From: CAZSGN01 sp964606415
GTDB taxonomy: Bacteria; Bacteroidota; Bacteroidia; Bacteroidales; JBBRXJ01
Direction: 5' to 3'
Assembly (NCBI GenBank): GCA_964606415.1
Contig: CAZSGN010000130.1
Span: 1 to 7,831, forward strand
DNA: 7,831 bases
Shown here: in pieces, positions 1-5,809 of the stretch
How positions within the stretch are numbered: the first letter of the stretch is position 1
Layout of the letters: each line of letters begins with the position of its first letter
The notes under the pieces: model-generated
The model's input: only the letters and a program-made list of their open reading frames with translations
Database searches by the model: none
What the model was told of the DNA's origin: nothing
Translations under genes and position numbers: made by a program

Positions 1-418
1 CTTCGCCTCCCTGGATGAAATTTGCTTTTTCTTTTGGCAAATCAGAAAAATCCTTGTTTTTGAATTCAAGGGAGTAAGTGATCTCTGCATGCAGGTTCCC
101 ATCTGTAGGGAAAATATCAGGAATTAATGTTGTTTTATTGGCCGATTCTGTGGTATTACCCAATACACCGCCCTTTTTAGTGAGCGCTCCTGATATTTTT
201 TCATTTTTGATGGCCTTGTCAGCTATTTTCCCGGCCATGTTTTCCTGCACCATTTCATAGCTCAGCACATTTTTACGCTCCTTTTGAGCGGGGAACTGGA
301 TATAACTGATATGTGCATCATCCATTTTAAATTGGTTGATTAATTGTGCCCTGGCAGGAAGGACCAACGACAAAATAAATGCTGTCAGGAATAATTGTTT
401 TATTATGCGTCTCATCAT
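1..418 (-). CDS. Secreted protein of unknown function, N-terminal part only
   Basis: About 139 codons are visible; the C-terminus lies beyond the left edge of the window. The start is ATG at 418, with a second in-frame ATG directly after it at 415; the choice changes only one residue. The first 24 residues form a Sec signal peptide: basic RRIIK, a hydrophobic core LFLTAFILSLVL, then PARA before Gln25, a good signal peptidase I site. No Cys follows, so it is not a lipoprotein and should be periplasmic, outer-membrane or secreted. The mature part is polar and Lys-rich, with segments such as DAHISYIQFPAQ and IPDIFPTDGNLHAEITYS. I do not recognise a family. No convincing Shine-Dalgarno sequence precedes the start, which is common in Bacteroidota, and I see no clear TAnnTTTG promoter in 419-516. 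The hairpin at 517-564 separates it from the lipoprotein gene upstream, so the two are probably not one operon. Confidence 0.75.
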   Translation of the reverse strand, partial: MMRRIIKQLFLTAFILSLVLPARAQLINQFKMDDAHISYIQFPAQKERKNVLSYEMVQENMAGKIADKAIKNEKISGALTKKGGVLGNTTESANKTTLIPDIFPTDGNLHAEITYSLEFKNKDFSDLPKEKANFIQGGE

Positions 419-516
419 CAGTAATTTAAAGTTTATATTTTCGTTTCTTGTATGATATTTAAATGAGAGGATTGCGTTTGTTGGGTTAAGTTCTTGTGGT
501 TATATTTTTTGGGCTA

Positions 517-564
517 TTAAGAATTCGATCAATCACTTTGCGGTGATTGATCGAATGTCCTTAA
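517..564. repeat. Long near-perfect inverted repeat (hairpin)
   Basis: Bases 523-536 (ATTCGATCAATCAC) pair perfectly with 543-556 over 14 bp around the loop 537-542 (TTTGCG). A further 5 bp (TTAAG 517-521 with CTTAA 560-564) extends the stem beyond a small internal loop. It lies between the stop of the lipoprotein gene and the start of the next minus-strand gene, where a transcription terminator is expected. Neither side has a U-tract (on the minus strand the stem is followed by TAGCCC and then A residues), so it is not a standard intrinsic terminator. It could block RNA decay, terminate in a U-tract-independent way, or be a palindromic repeat element. Confidence 0.7.
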
Positions 565-589
565 ACACAAAACATGTATTAACACACAT

Positions 590-620
590 CAAACCGATTA
601 AGCAAATAATTGTTGGTTTG
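590..620. repeat. Weak interrupted hairpin just after the lipoprotein gene
   Basis: CAACC-type arms CAAACC (590-595) and GGTTTG (615-620) pair. Inside them ATTA (597-600) pairs with TAAT (607-610), leaving unpaired bases on both sides. It begins 17 bases beyond the lipoprotein stop codon on the minus strand, so it may help to form the 3' end of that mRNA. It has no U-tract and could be chance. Confidence 0.3.
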
Positions 621-637
621 TCTGTGTACTTGTTTTA

Positions 638-1345
638 CTATAACTCTTCCGCTTTGATTGTATAAGAACCAACGCCAACAATTTCATCATCAGCATCAAT
701 TCCTTTAATGGTGAGTGAATCACCAGCGCTCACAGAGCTATTAATTTTGATAGGTGATCCTGAATTCCAATTATCCTCTGTTGTAGCATCATTGATGTAA
801 AGGTAATAATTGATAGTTCCTGAAGCACCAACTGCATCTTTGTCAAGGGTATTAAAATATACATTGTTGCTTCCATAAGTATTATAGCCTGTAATGTTGA
901 TCTCTGCCATTGTACTGCCACCGTCATCACCTGAACCGTCATCACTTGCTTTTACAAATGTGTTATTGTAATCGCTACCATATGCCAATGTGTCGCCCCC
1001 GCCTTTAATAATAAAATCGGATTCCTGCCAGCCTTCGTCATACTTTATGATAATTCCATCAACTAGCTCACCATCATCGACGTCACCATAGTAGAGGACT
1101 TCATCCTGTTCCCAGGATGTAATAACCCATTGTTCGCCATCGACATCATAATTCCCGGAACCATCTTCTTCAAGGGTAAAAGAGTCATTATTAATGGTAG
1201 ACTCCCATGTGCCCACATAAGCAGATGTTTTATCATTAGAACCACCATCATCTTTAGGTTTATCATCATCATCATCTTTTTCACAAGATGCAAAACCAAT
1301 GGCTAGTGCAGCCATTAGGGCAAAAGTTAATTTTACGTTTTTCAT
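638..1345 (-). CDS. Acidic surface-type lipoprotein, lipocalin-like N-terminal part, unknown function
   Basis: A 235-residue protein. Residues 1-20 are a lipoprotein signal peptide (MKNVK, then LTFALMAALAIGFAS), with the acceptor Cys at residue 21. Phe at -3 is a loose lipobox. The mature N-terminus CEKDDDDD has the Lys plus Asp/Glu pattern that directs lipoproteins to the cell surface in Bacteroidota. After a flexible Asp/Gly/Lys linker comes a segment starting YVGTWES (about residues 45-140), which resembles lipocalin-like beta-barrel lipoproteins. A second linker rich in Asp and Gly (about 141-155) leads to a beta-rich C-terminal part of about 80 residues ending in KAEEL. The protein is very acidic. 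The frame stays open up to 1447, but I chose ATG 1345 because it gives the signal peptide and because a good -7 element (1414-1421) would lie inside the longer version. The molecular role is unknown; a ligand- or glycan-binding surface protein is only a guess. Confidence 0.85.
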   Translation of the reverse strand: MKNVKLTFALMAALAIGFASCEKDDDDDKPKDDGGSNDKTSAYVGTWESTINNDSFTLEEDGSGNYDVDGEQWVITSWEQDEVLYYGDVDDGELVDGIIIKYDEGWQESDFIIKGGGDTLAYGSDYNNTFVKASDDGSGDDGGSTMAEINITGYNTYGSNNVYFNTLDKDAVGASGTINYYLYINDATTEDNWNSGSPIKINSSVSAGDSLTIKGIDADDEIVGVGSYTIKAEEL

Positions 1346-1413
1346 TTTAATTTGATTTAAATGGTTTAAAAATGCAATGAATGTAATAAAGAACCGGCCG
1401 GATTCTTCGTTAA

Positions 1414-1446
1414 CAAATGTAGATTGTTCCTTTAACCAAGAAAACA
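1414..1446 (-). promoter_or_regulatory. Bacteroidota-type promoter of the lipoprotein gene
   Basis: On the minus strand TACATTTG (1421-1414) is an exact match to the -7 consensus TAnnTTTG. It is preceded at a 19-nt spacing by TGTTTT (1446-1441), close to the TTTG -33 element. Transcription would start near 1407, giving a leader of about 60 nt before ATG 1345. This supports the shorter start for the lipoprotein. Confidence 0.55.
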
Positions 1447-1613
1447 CTTTTTAGCGTGGTTTTATTCGTAATGGAACCAATTCGTTGTATGCCAAAGCAT
1501 TTAGCATGCTGCCGTTATTGCTTACATGATTATTACAGAATTTGTAGCCTGATTATGAAACTAATAATTCAATTTATCGTAGCATTAGTAAGGGTATTGT
1601 ATCATGATTTATT

Positions 1614-1657
1614 TATTTTTGTCAATCATTTATTGTTGGAGATTGTTTGTATTTTGG
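1614..1657 (+). promoter_or_regulatory. Candidate promoter elements of the response regulator
   Basis: TATTTTTG at 1614-1621 matches the TAnnTTTG -7 element exactly, and TATTTTGG at 1650-1657 misses by one base. Neither has a well-spaced TTG at -33, which would fit an activator-dependent promoter. The second would place the start site on the inverted repeat at 1664-1679. In such AT-rich DNA either could be chance. Confidence 0.25.
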
Positions 1658-1663
1658 GTATAA

Positions 1664-1679
1664 TCACGGTAACCCGTGA
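1664..1679. promoter_or_regulatory. Operator-like inverted repeat, site A (TCACG-N6-CGTGA)
   Basis: TCACGGTAACCCGTGA has two perfect 6-bp arms (TCACGG and CCGTGA) around a 4-bp spacer. Its centre is about 78 bp upstream of the response-regulator ATG. It is GC-richer than its surroundings, and its core TCACG-N6-CGT recurs twice in front of the sensor-kinase gene. A NarL/LuxR-type dimer would bind a site with this symmetry. Which protein binds it is inference. Confidence 0.45.
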
Positions 1680-1749
1680 GAGAATTCCTAATTGTCAGGC
1701 AGAAGAAAGGGGTTTAATTGTTTTTTGCAGCAGGAGAAATTTTAAAACT

Positions 1750-2328
1750 ATGGAGCGGATATTAATTGTAGAGGATTCGGAACTGGCTACTGAACTTATT
1801 GTTGATCATCTTAAGAGCATGGGGCAAGAGAATTTTAAATTTGCCAAAGATGTCAGGGGGGCGATGGATATTTTTAACCATTTTAATCCCGGGCTGATTA
1901 TTTGTGACATTCACCTGGAGGGAGAAAAAAATGGTATTGATTTTATAAAAAGTGTTGCTGAGCAAAAGACGAATATAGCTGTGGTTTATATATCATCTGA
2001 TATGGACGATAATATTCTTTTTACGGCCCAGGCAACTCATCCACATTCTTTTCTTACCAAACCTTTTACAAAGGAACAGCTTGTTACTGCGGTTAAAATG
2101 GCGCTTCTTAAACGAAACCAAAATGATCCCGGTAAATATCAAATTACTTCAAGGGAAATAGATGTCCTTAGATTGATATCCAAAGGCTTCAACAACCATG
2201 AAATTGGCGATCAGTTGTTTATTAGTCACCATACGGTTGATTCCAGGCGCAGGCGGATCCTTGAAAAATTAAATGTTACCAACATTAATCAGGCTTTATA
2301 CATAGCTGCGGATAAAGGATGGATTTAA
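1750..2328 (+). CDS. Response regulator, REC plus LuxR/NarL-type HTH (EvgA/BvgA-like)
   Basis: A 192-residue cytoplasmic transcription factor. The receiver domain (about residues 2-118) has all key residues: acidic pair Glu8/Asp9, phospho-acceptor Asp53 (IICDIHLEG), Ser82 in the switch position and Lys104 in TKPF. The LuxR/GerE HTH domain (about 130-190) reads TSREIDVLRLISKGFNNHEI, then LFISHHTVDSRRRRILEKL. The His usual after TVxx in the recognition helix is Arg here. I chose ATG 1750 because it begins directly with the first REC strand (MERILIVEDSE). An AGGAG lies at 1732-1736, somewhat far upstream. The frame is open for 98 further codons, but that stretch has no matching domain. The next gene, 207 bp downstream, is an HPt-bearing hybrid kinase, its likely phosphodonor. 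The order regulator then kinase matches evgAS and bvgAS. The family call is firm; the pairing is inferred from context. Confidence 0.93.
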   Translation: MERILIVEDSELATELIVDHLKSMGQENFKFAKDVRGAMDIFNHFNPGLIICDIHLEGEKNGIDFIKSVAEQKTNIAVVYISSDMDDNILFTAQATHPHSFLTKPFTKEQLVTAVKMALLKRNQNDPGKYQITSREIDVLRLISKGFNNHEIGDQLFISHHTVDSRRRRILEKLNVTNINQALYIAADKGWI

Positions 2329-2357
2329 CCTGTATATGTTTATCTCATTGAAGATTT

Positions 2358-2373
2358 TCACGGGAATACGTTG
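2358..2373. promoter_or_regulatory. Operator-like site C upstream of the sensor kinase
   Basis: TCACGGGAATACGTTG keeps the complete left half TCACGG of site A and the CGT at the same spacing (TCACG-N6-CGT). It matches site A at 11 of 16 positions. It lies 30 bp after the regulator stop codon and 86 bp centre to centre from site B, close to eight helical turns, so both could be bound from one face. Confidence 0.35.
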
Positions 2374-2443
2374 TTGTTAATGTTTCATAAGTCGCTATAT
2401 AGCAGATTTATATTAAGTATTGGGGGGCGGTTCTTTAAATAAA

Positions 2444-2459
2444 TCACGTAAAACCGTAC
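2444..2459. promoter_or_regulatory. Operator-like site B upstream of the sensor kinase
   Basis: TCACGTAAAACCGTAC also fits TCACG-N6-CGT and matches site A at 11 of 16 positions. It is centred about 85 bp upstream of the kinase ATG. Between it and the start codon I find no exact TAnnTTTG, so any promoter here may depend on an activator. The spacer 2329-2535 also has a 10-bp palindrome GCTATATAGC (2394-2403) and no evident terminator, so read-through from the regulator gene is possible. Confidence 0.35.
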
Positions 2460-2535
2460 TGCGTATAATGCGAATAAATGTTTATTATTGTATGTGAAAA
2501 TATAATCAAGAGGATGAAATTTTTATGATTGTGGC

Positions 2536-5500
2536 ATGGCTAAAAGGGATGTAAAAGGAAAATGTTATTTCATACTTATGATATTGTTGTTATCTGGTTT
2601 CTCTTTTGCCAGGGCCGGAATTTCGGATGAACAACAAGCATTTGTTGATGCTCTTCATTTAACAGCCGAAGAAAAAGCATGGGTCGAAAAAAATCATATA
2701 GTTCGTATGCCTGTTGATTTATGGGCGCCGTTTAATTATTATGATCATTCAGTCTCATCGGCCAAAGGTATTTTAGTCGATTATTTAAAATGGATCAAGA
2801 AAAAAACGGGGATACGCTTTCGTTTTTCCACGAATCATCTTCCCCTGGTTTATGTATTGGAGGAACTCCGGAATGAAGAACTGGACTTTTCTCCATCTCT
2901 TCATATGACCGATGAACGAAAAGAATATCTTGCTTTTACTAAACCGGTTTTTTATGCCGGGGGTGGTTTTTATACACGAGAAGGTCAATTTGAAAAAGAA
3001 GATATCACAAGAGATTCTCAATTATTAGTCAGTGTAGAGGAAGCCTCTAAAACCCATTTGTTTATTAAAGAACATTATCCTGAATTTACTATTTCCCCGG
3101 TACCTACAGAGAAAGAAGGTCTTCTTAAAGTGCAAAAGGGTGATGTCCATGCACATGCAGGAATTATTGAAGTGGCTGATTATTTAATTGAAAATGAGGA
3201 ACAATTTAGTGATATTGATTTTAATTCAAATATAGAAGGTTTTAATCCGACGATTCATATGGCAGCAAGGAAAGATTGGGCGCCATTGGTTTCTATTGTA
3301 GATAAAGCGATGAGAAAAATGCCTGAAAGCACCCGGCTAATGATTATTGAGGAGAACACGCATCATATTGGCTGGCAACAATACAAAAGGCATATGCTTA
3401 TTGCTTTGTATGCTTTTTCATTCATACTTATCGGGGCTATTTTGGTTCTTTATTTTTTTAATAAACGTTTAAAACAGCAAAAGAATCTTTTGGTATTAAA
3501 AGATAAGAGGATAAAAAAAGCCATGAAAATGGCAAATCTGCATTTTATAGAATTTGATCTTGATAAAAACAGGGCTTATTTTACTGCTGAGGGAGCTCGT
3601 TTTTTTTATAAAGACCCGGATCATCCTGCCGTTGGGTTGAAAGGGCTTATTTCTGCAATATATCCTGATGATTTACCCGGGGTCAAAGCTCAGTTACGGG
3701 GATGGACGAGTCAAAAAAAAATTGCTTTTAACTTTCGGGCATATTTGCAATCCGGGCACTTATATCATTTTAATTGCCATTTGTCTGGCTTGCGGGATAA
3801 AGATCAATCCGTGGTTCTCATTTCGCTTCTTGATATCACTAAACAATCCGTTTTTAACAAACGGTTAATTGAGACACAACGCCTTGCTGAAATTGGGCAT
3901 TATTCTTTTTATCTGAAGTTACAAAAAGTGTTTATGTCTAAAGAGGCATTGGCGATTTTAGATATTGATAACCCGGATAAGGGAGTCTCGCTTTATGAAT
4001 TGCGATCTTTTCTTTCGCCTTATAACTTGCGTGCTATTTTCCAAAAAGTAAAAGAAGCGGTTAAAGAAAACAGGCATATTTTTTATTATAGCTTTAAAGA
4101 AGTAAGAAATGGCAGAACGGTTTATTATCAGTCTACACATATTTTATCCTATAAATATGATGGAAAATTGGAATCTTTAAGGGGATTTATTCAAAATATA
4201 TCCATCATTAAGAAACAGGAAGAGGCATTGATTAAAGCCAAGCAAGAAGCAGAAAAAGCCAATAAGGCTAAAAGTTTATTCCTTGCAAGTGTTAGCCATG
4301 AGATCAAAACACCACTGACGATTATCTCTGGTATGATGGATTCGTTGGCCAGGACAAAATTAAATAAGAAACAACAGGCATTGGTAAAGGATGCTAAGGG
4401 AGCTAATAGTCTCCTGACACATTTGGTAGAGGATATTCTTGAGTTTTCTTCGCTTGAATCGGGTGGCATGGAGGTAAACAATGCGCCACTGGATGTTCAT
4501 GTAATAATAAGCGATGTGATAGATTTGTTTAAGGATAAAATGGCTCAAAAAGGATTGGCCTCTTCAATAATGATTGACCCGGCAATTGATGAATGTTTGT
4601 TGGGAGATGAAAAACGTTTAAAGCAGGTATTGATCAATTTGGTTAATAATGCCATTAAATATTCTGAGGCAGGAGAAATATTGCTGGAGGTCGCGCTTTT
4701 TGATGATCAGGAAGGAGGAAGGCTACGATTTGCTGTAAAAGACGAAGGGATTGGTATCCCGAAGGATCATTTCCAGGATATTTTTCATTTTTTTAAACAG
4801 TTAGACAATAATAACACGGCTGCTTCCTCCGGTGTTGGCCTGGGGCTTGCTATATGTCAAAAAATTGTTGAACAATGGGGTGGTGAGATTTGGGTTGAAA
4901 GTTTTCCCGGCCAGGGAAGTACTTTCTTTTTTACTCTTCCTTATATTAAAGCAACGAATGATCATTGGCCTAAAAACAATCAAAGGGAATTAGACCCGGG
5001 GCGTAGAAAGGCAGTTCCACGGATATTGATGGCTGAGGATAATATAACCATTCAGCAAATAGCGCAGGATATTTTTGGTTCATCGGGTGTTGTTTTAGAT
5101 GTTGTTGATGATGGTGAAGAAGCTATTAAAAAGGTTAAAAACCAATCATATGATATGATTTTCTTGGATGTTAACATGCCTGTTCTTAACGGGATCGAAA
5201 CAGTCCGTCAAATCAGGAAGTTGGATAAGCTGGATCATGTACCTGTTGTTGCGCTCACTGCAGATGGATATGATAACAACAGAAGGGATTGCTTGCAGGC
5301 CGGGATGGATGATTTTATTACCAAACCATTCACCAGTAAAGATATTGAGCATGTTATGGCCAGGCATCAAATCATTTTTCCTGCTGCTGAAGAAGAAGTT
5401 GAGCACAATGATGAAGACTCAACAGGATTTCCTGGTATAAATCCTGTTGATAACAATGATTATTCTTTTGTTGATTTGAAGCAGGTCAGTACTTATTTAT

Positions 5501-5790
5501 GTGCTGATCCGGGAAAATTAGACAGCTATTTTATATCTTTTCAGCGTGTTTGTCAAAAAAGAATTGTTGAAATTGAAAACCTGCCTCAGGATGAAAATGG
5601 CATTAAACAATTTAAAGCTATTTTGCATAGTATAAAAGGCGAAAGTGGCTTTTTGTGCTTGAATAATCTTCATGATTTATGTCAATCAATGATTGATCAG
5701 GTTAATTTGATGAATATTGAATCGTGTACCATGAAAATAACAACAGCTTTAGCGGCAGTATCTTCAAAACAATATGAATGGCAGGTGTAA
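2536..5790 (+). CDS. Hybrid sensor histidine kinase with Venus-flytrap sensor, two PAS, REC and HPt (EvgS/BvgS-like)
   Basis: A 1084-residue inner-membrane sensor. Domains in order: signal peptide 1-27 (cut after ARA); periplasmic SBP_bac_3-type Venus-flytrap domain, about 42-275, opening with LTAEEKAWVEKNHIVRMPVD and closing with ARKDWAPLVSIVDKAM; TM 287-308; two PAS-like domains, about 326-437 and 440-560, the second with QRLAEIGHYSF; a helical linker; HisKA with phospho-His588 (SVSHEIKTPL); HATPase with N box Asn701/Asn705, G1 DEGIGIP (736-742) and G2 GVGLGLAI (766-773); REC with Glu834/Asp835, phospho-acceptor Asp878, Thr908 and Lys930; and a C-terminal HPt with His1031 (HSIKG). All catalytic motifs look intact. 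The expected relay is His588, Asp878, His1031, then Asp53 of the regulator encoded upstream. EvgS and BvgS carry two flytrap domains; this has one. Five of its ten cysteines fall in the HPt region. The ligand is unknown; this domain family often binds amino acids or small organic acids. ATG 2536 is chosen because it gives a complete signal peptide. Confidence 0.95.
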   Translation: MAKRDVKGKCYFILMILLLSGFSFARAGISDEQQAFVDALHLTAEEKAWVEKNHIVRMPVDLWAPFNYYDHSVSSAKGILVDYLKWIKKKTGIRFRFSTNHLPLVYVLEELRNEELDFSPSLHMTDERKEYLAFTKPVFYAGGGFYTREGQFEKEDITRDSQLLVSVEEASKTHLFIKEHYPEFTISPVPTEKEGLLKVQKGDVHAHAGIIEVADYLIENEEQFSDIDFNSNIEGFNPTIHMAARKDWAPLVSIVDKAMRKMPESTRLMIIEENTHHIGWQQYKRHMLIALYAFSFILIGAILVLYFFNKRLKQQKNLLVLKDKRIKKAMKMANLHFIEFDLDKNRAYFTAEGARFFYKDPDHPAVGLKGLISAIYPDDLPGVKAQLRGWTSQKKIAFNFRAYLQSGHLYHFNCHLSGLRDKDQSVVLISLLDITKQSVFNKRLIETQRLAEIGHYSFYLKLQKVFMSKEALAILDIDNPDKGVSLYELRSFLSPYNLRAIFQKVKEAVKENRHIFYYSFKEVRNGRTVYYQSTHILSYKYDGKLESLRGFIQNISIIKKQEEALIKAKQEAEKANKAKSLFLASVSHEIKTPLTIISGMMDSLARTKLNKKQQALVKDAKGANSLLTHLVEDILEFSSLESGGMEVNNAPLDVHVIISDVIDLFKDKMAQKGLASSIMIDPAIDECLLGDEKRLKQVLINLVNNAIKYSEAGEILLEVALFDDQEGGRLRFAVKDEGIGIPKDHFQDIFHFFKQLDNNNTAASSGVGLGLAICQKIVEQWGGEIWVESFPGQGSTFFFTLPYIKATNDHWPKNNQRELDPGRRKAVPRILMAEDNITIQQIAQDIFGSSGVVLDVVDDGEEAIKKVKNQSYDMIFLDVNMPVLNGIETVRQIRKLDKLDHVPVVALTADGYDNNRRDCLQAGMDDFITKPFTSKDIEHVMARHQIIFPAAEEEVEHNDEDSTGFPGINPVDNNDYSFVDLKQVSTYLCADPGKLDSYFISFQRVCQKRIVEIENLPQDENGIKQFKAILHSIKGESGFLCLNNLHDLCQSMIDQVNLMNIESCTMKITTALAAVSSKQYEWQV

Positions 5791-5799
5791 CTGGCACAC

Positions 5800-5809
5800 A
5801 AAGTACTTT
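5800..5809. repeat. 10-bp palindrome at the kinase/asnB convergence
   Basis: AAAGTACTTT is self-complementary and overlaps the asnB stop codon. Only 17 bp (5791-5807) separate the two convergent stop codons, and there is no room for a proper hairpin with U-tract. Transcripts from both sides probably run into the opposite gene. The palindrome is short and may have no role. Confidence 0.35.

Larger units (their letters stand above)
1346..1749. other. 404-bp divergent intergenic region
   Basis: This stretch separates the lipoprotein gene (minus) from the response-regulator gene (plus). It holds the lipoprotein promoter, candidate -7 elements for the regulator, a perfect-arm inverted repeat at 1664-1679, and a CCGGCCGG palindrome (1394-1401) within the predicted lipoprotein leader. 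The plus frame of the regulator is open throughout 1456-1749 without being obviously coding (see findings). I see no RNA gene. Confidence 0.7.

Noticed and set aside
78..260. Plus-strand open frame of 60 codons
   Set aside because: It is the antisense shadow of the secreted-protein gene on the minus strand and has no signal of its own.
1063..1299. Minus-strand open frame inside the lipoprotein gene, rich in Met and Leu
   Set aside because: It is a shifted-frame reading of the Asp-rich codons of the lipoprotein; the lipoprotein frame has the signal peptide and lipobox.
1394..1401. CCGGCCGG palindrome in the lipoprotein leader as an operator
   Set aside because: Only 8 bp and seen once; the flanks GAA and TTC extend it imperfectly. 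It is noted but not supported as a site.
1346..1447. In-frame extension of the lipoprotein by 34 residues from 1447
   Set aside because: It would bury the lipoprotein signal peptide inside the protein, and an exact TAnnTTTG promoter element (1414-1421) lies within it.
1636..1664. TTGGAG, 17 bp, TATAAT: an E. coli-like sigma70 promoter before the regulator
   Set aside because: Bacteroidota housekeeping sigma factor uses TTTG/TAnnTTTG, and the -35 match is poor, so this is most likely chance in AT-rich DNA.
2422..2427. Run of six G upstream of the kinase as a phase-variation tract
   Set aside because: Six bases is short for slippage switching and nothing else suggests it.
2514..2554. Tiny frames before the kinase start (ATG 2514, four codons; ATG 2525, nine codons) as leader peptides
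   Set aside because: No repeated codons or attenuator hairpin accompany them; they are chance ATGs in the leader.
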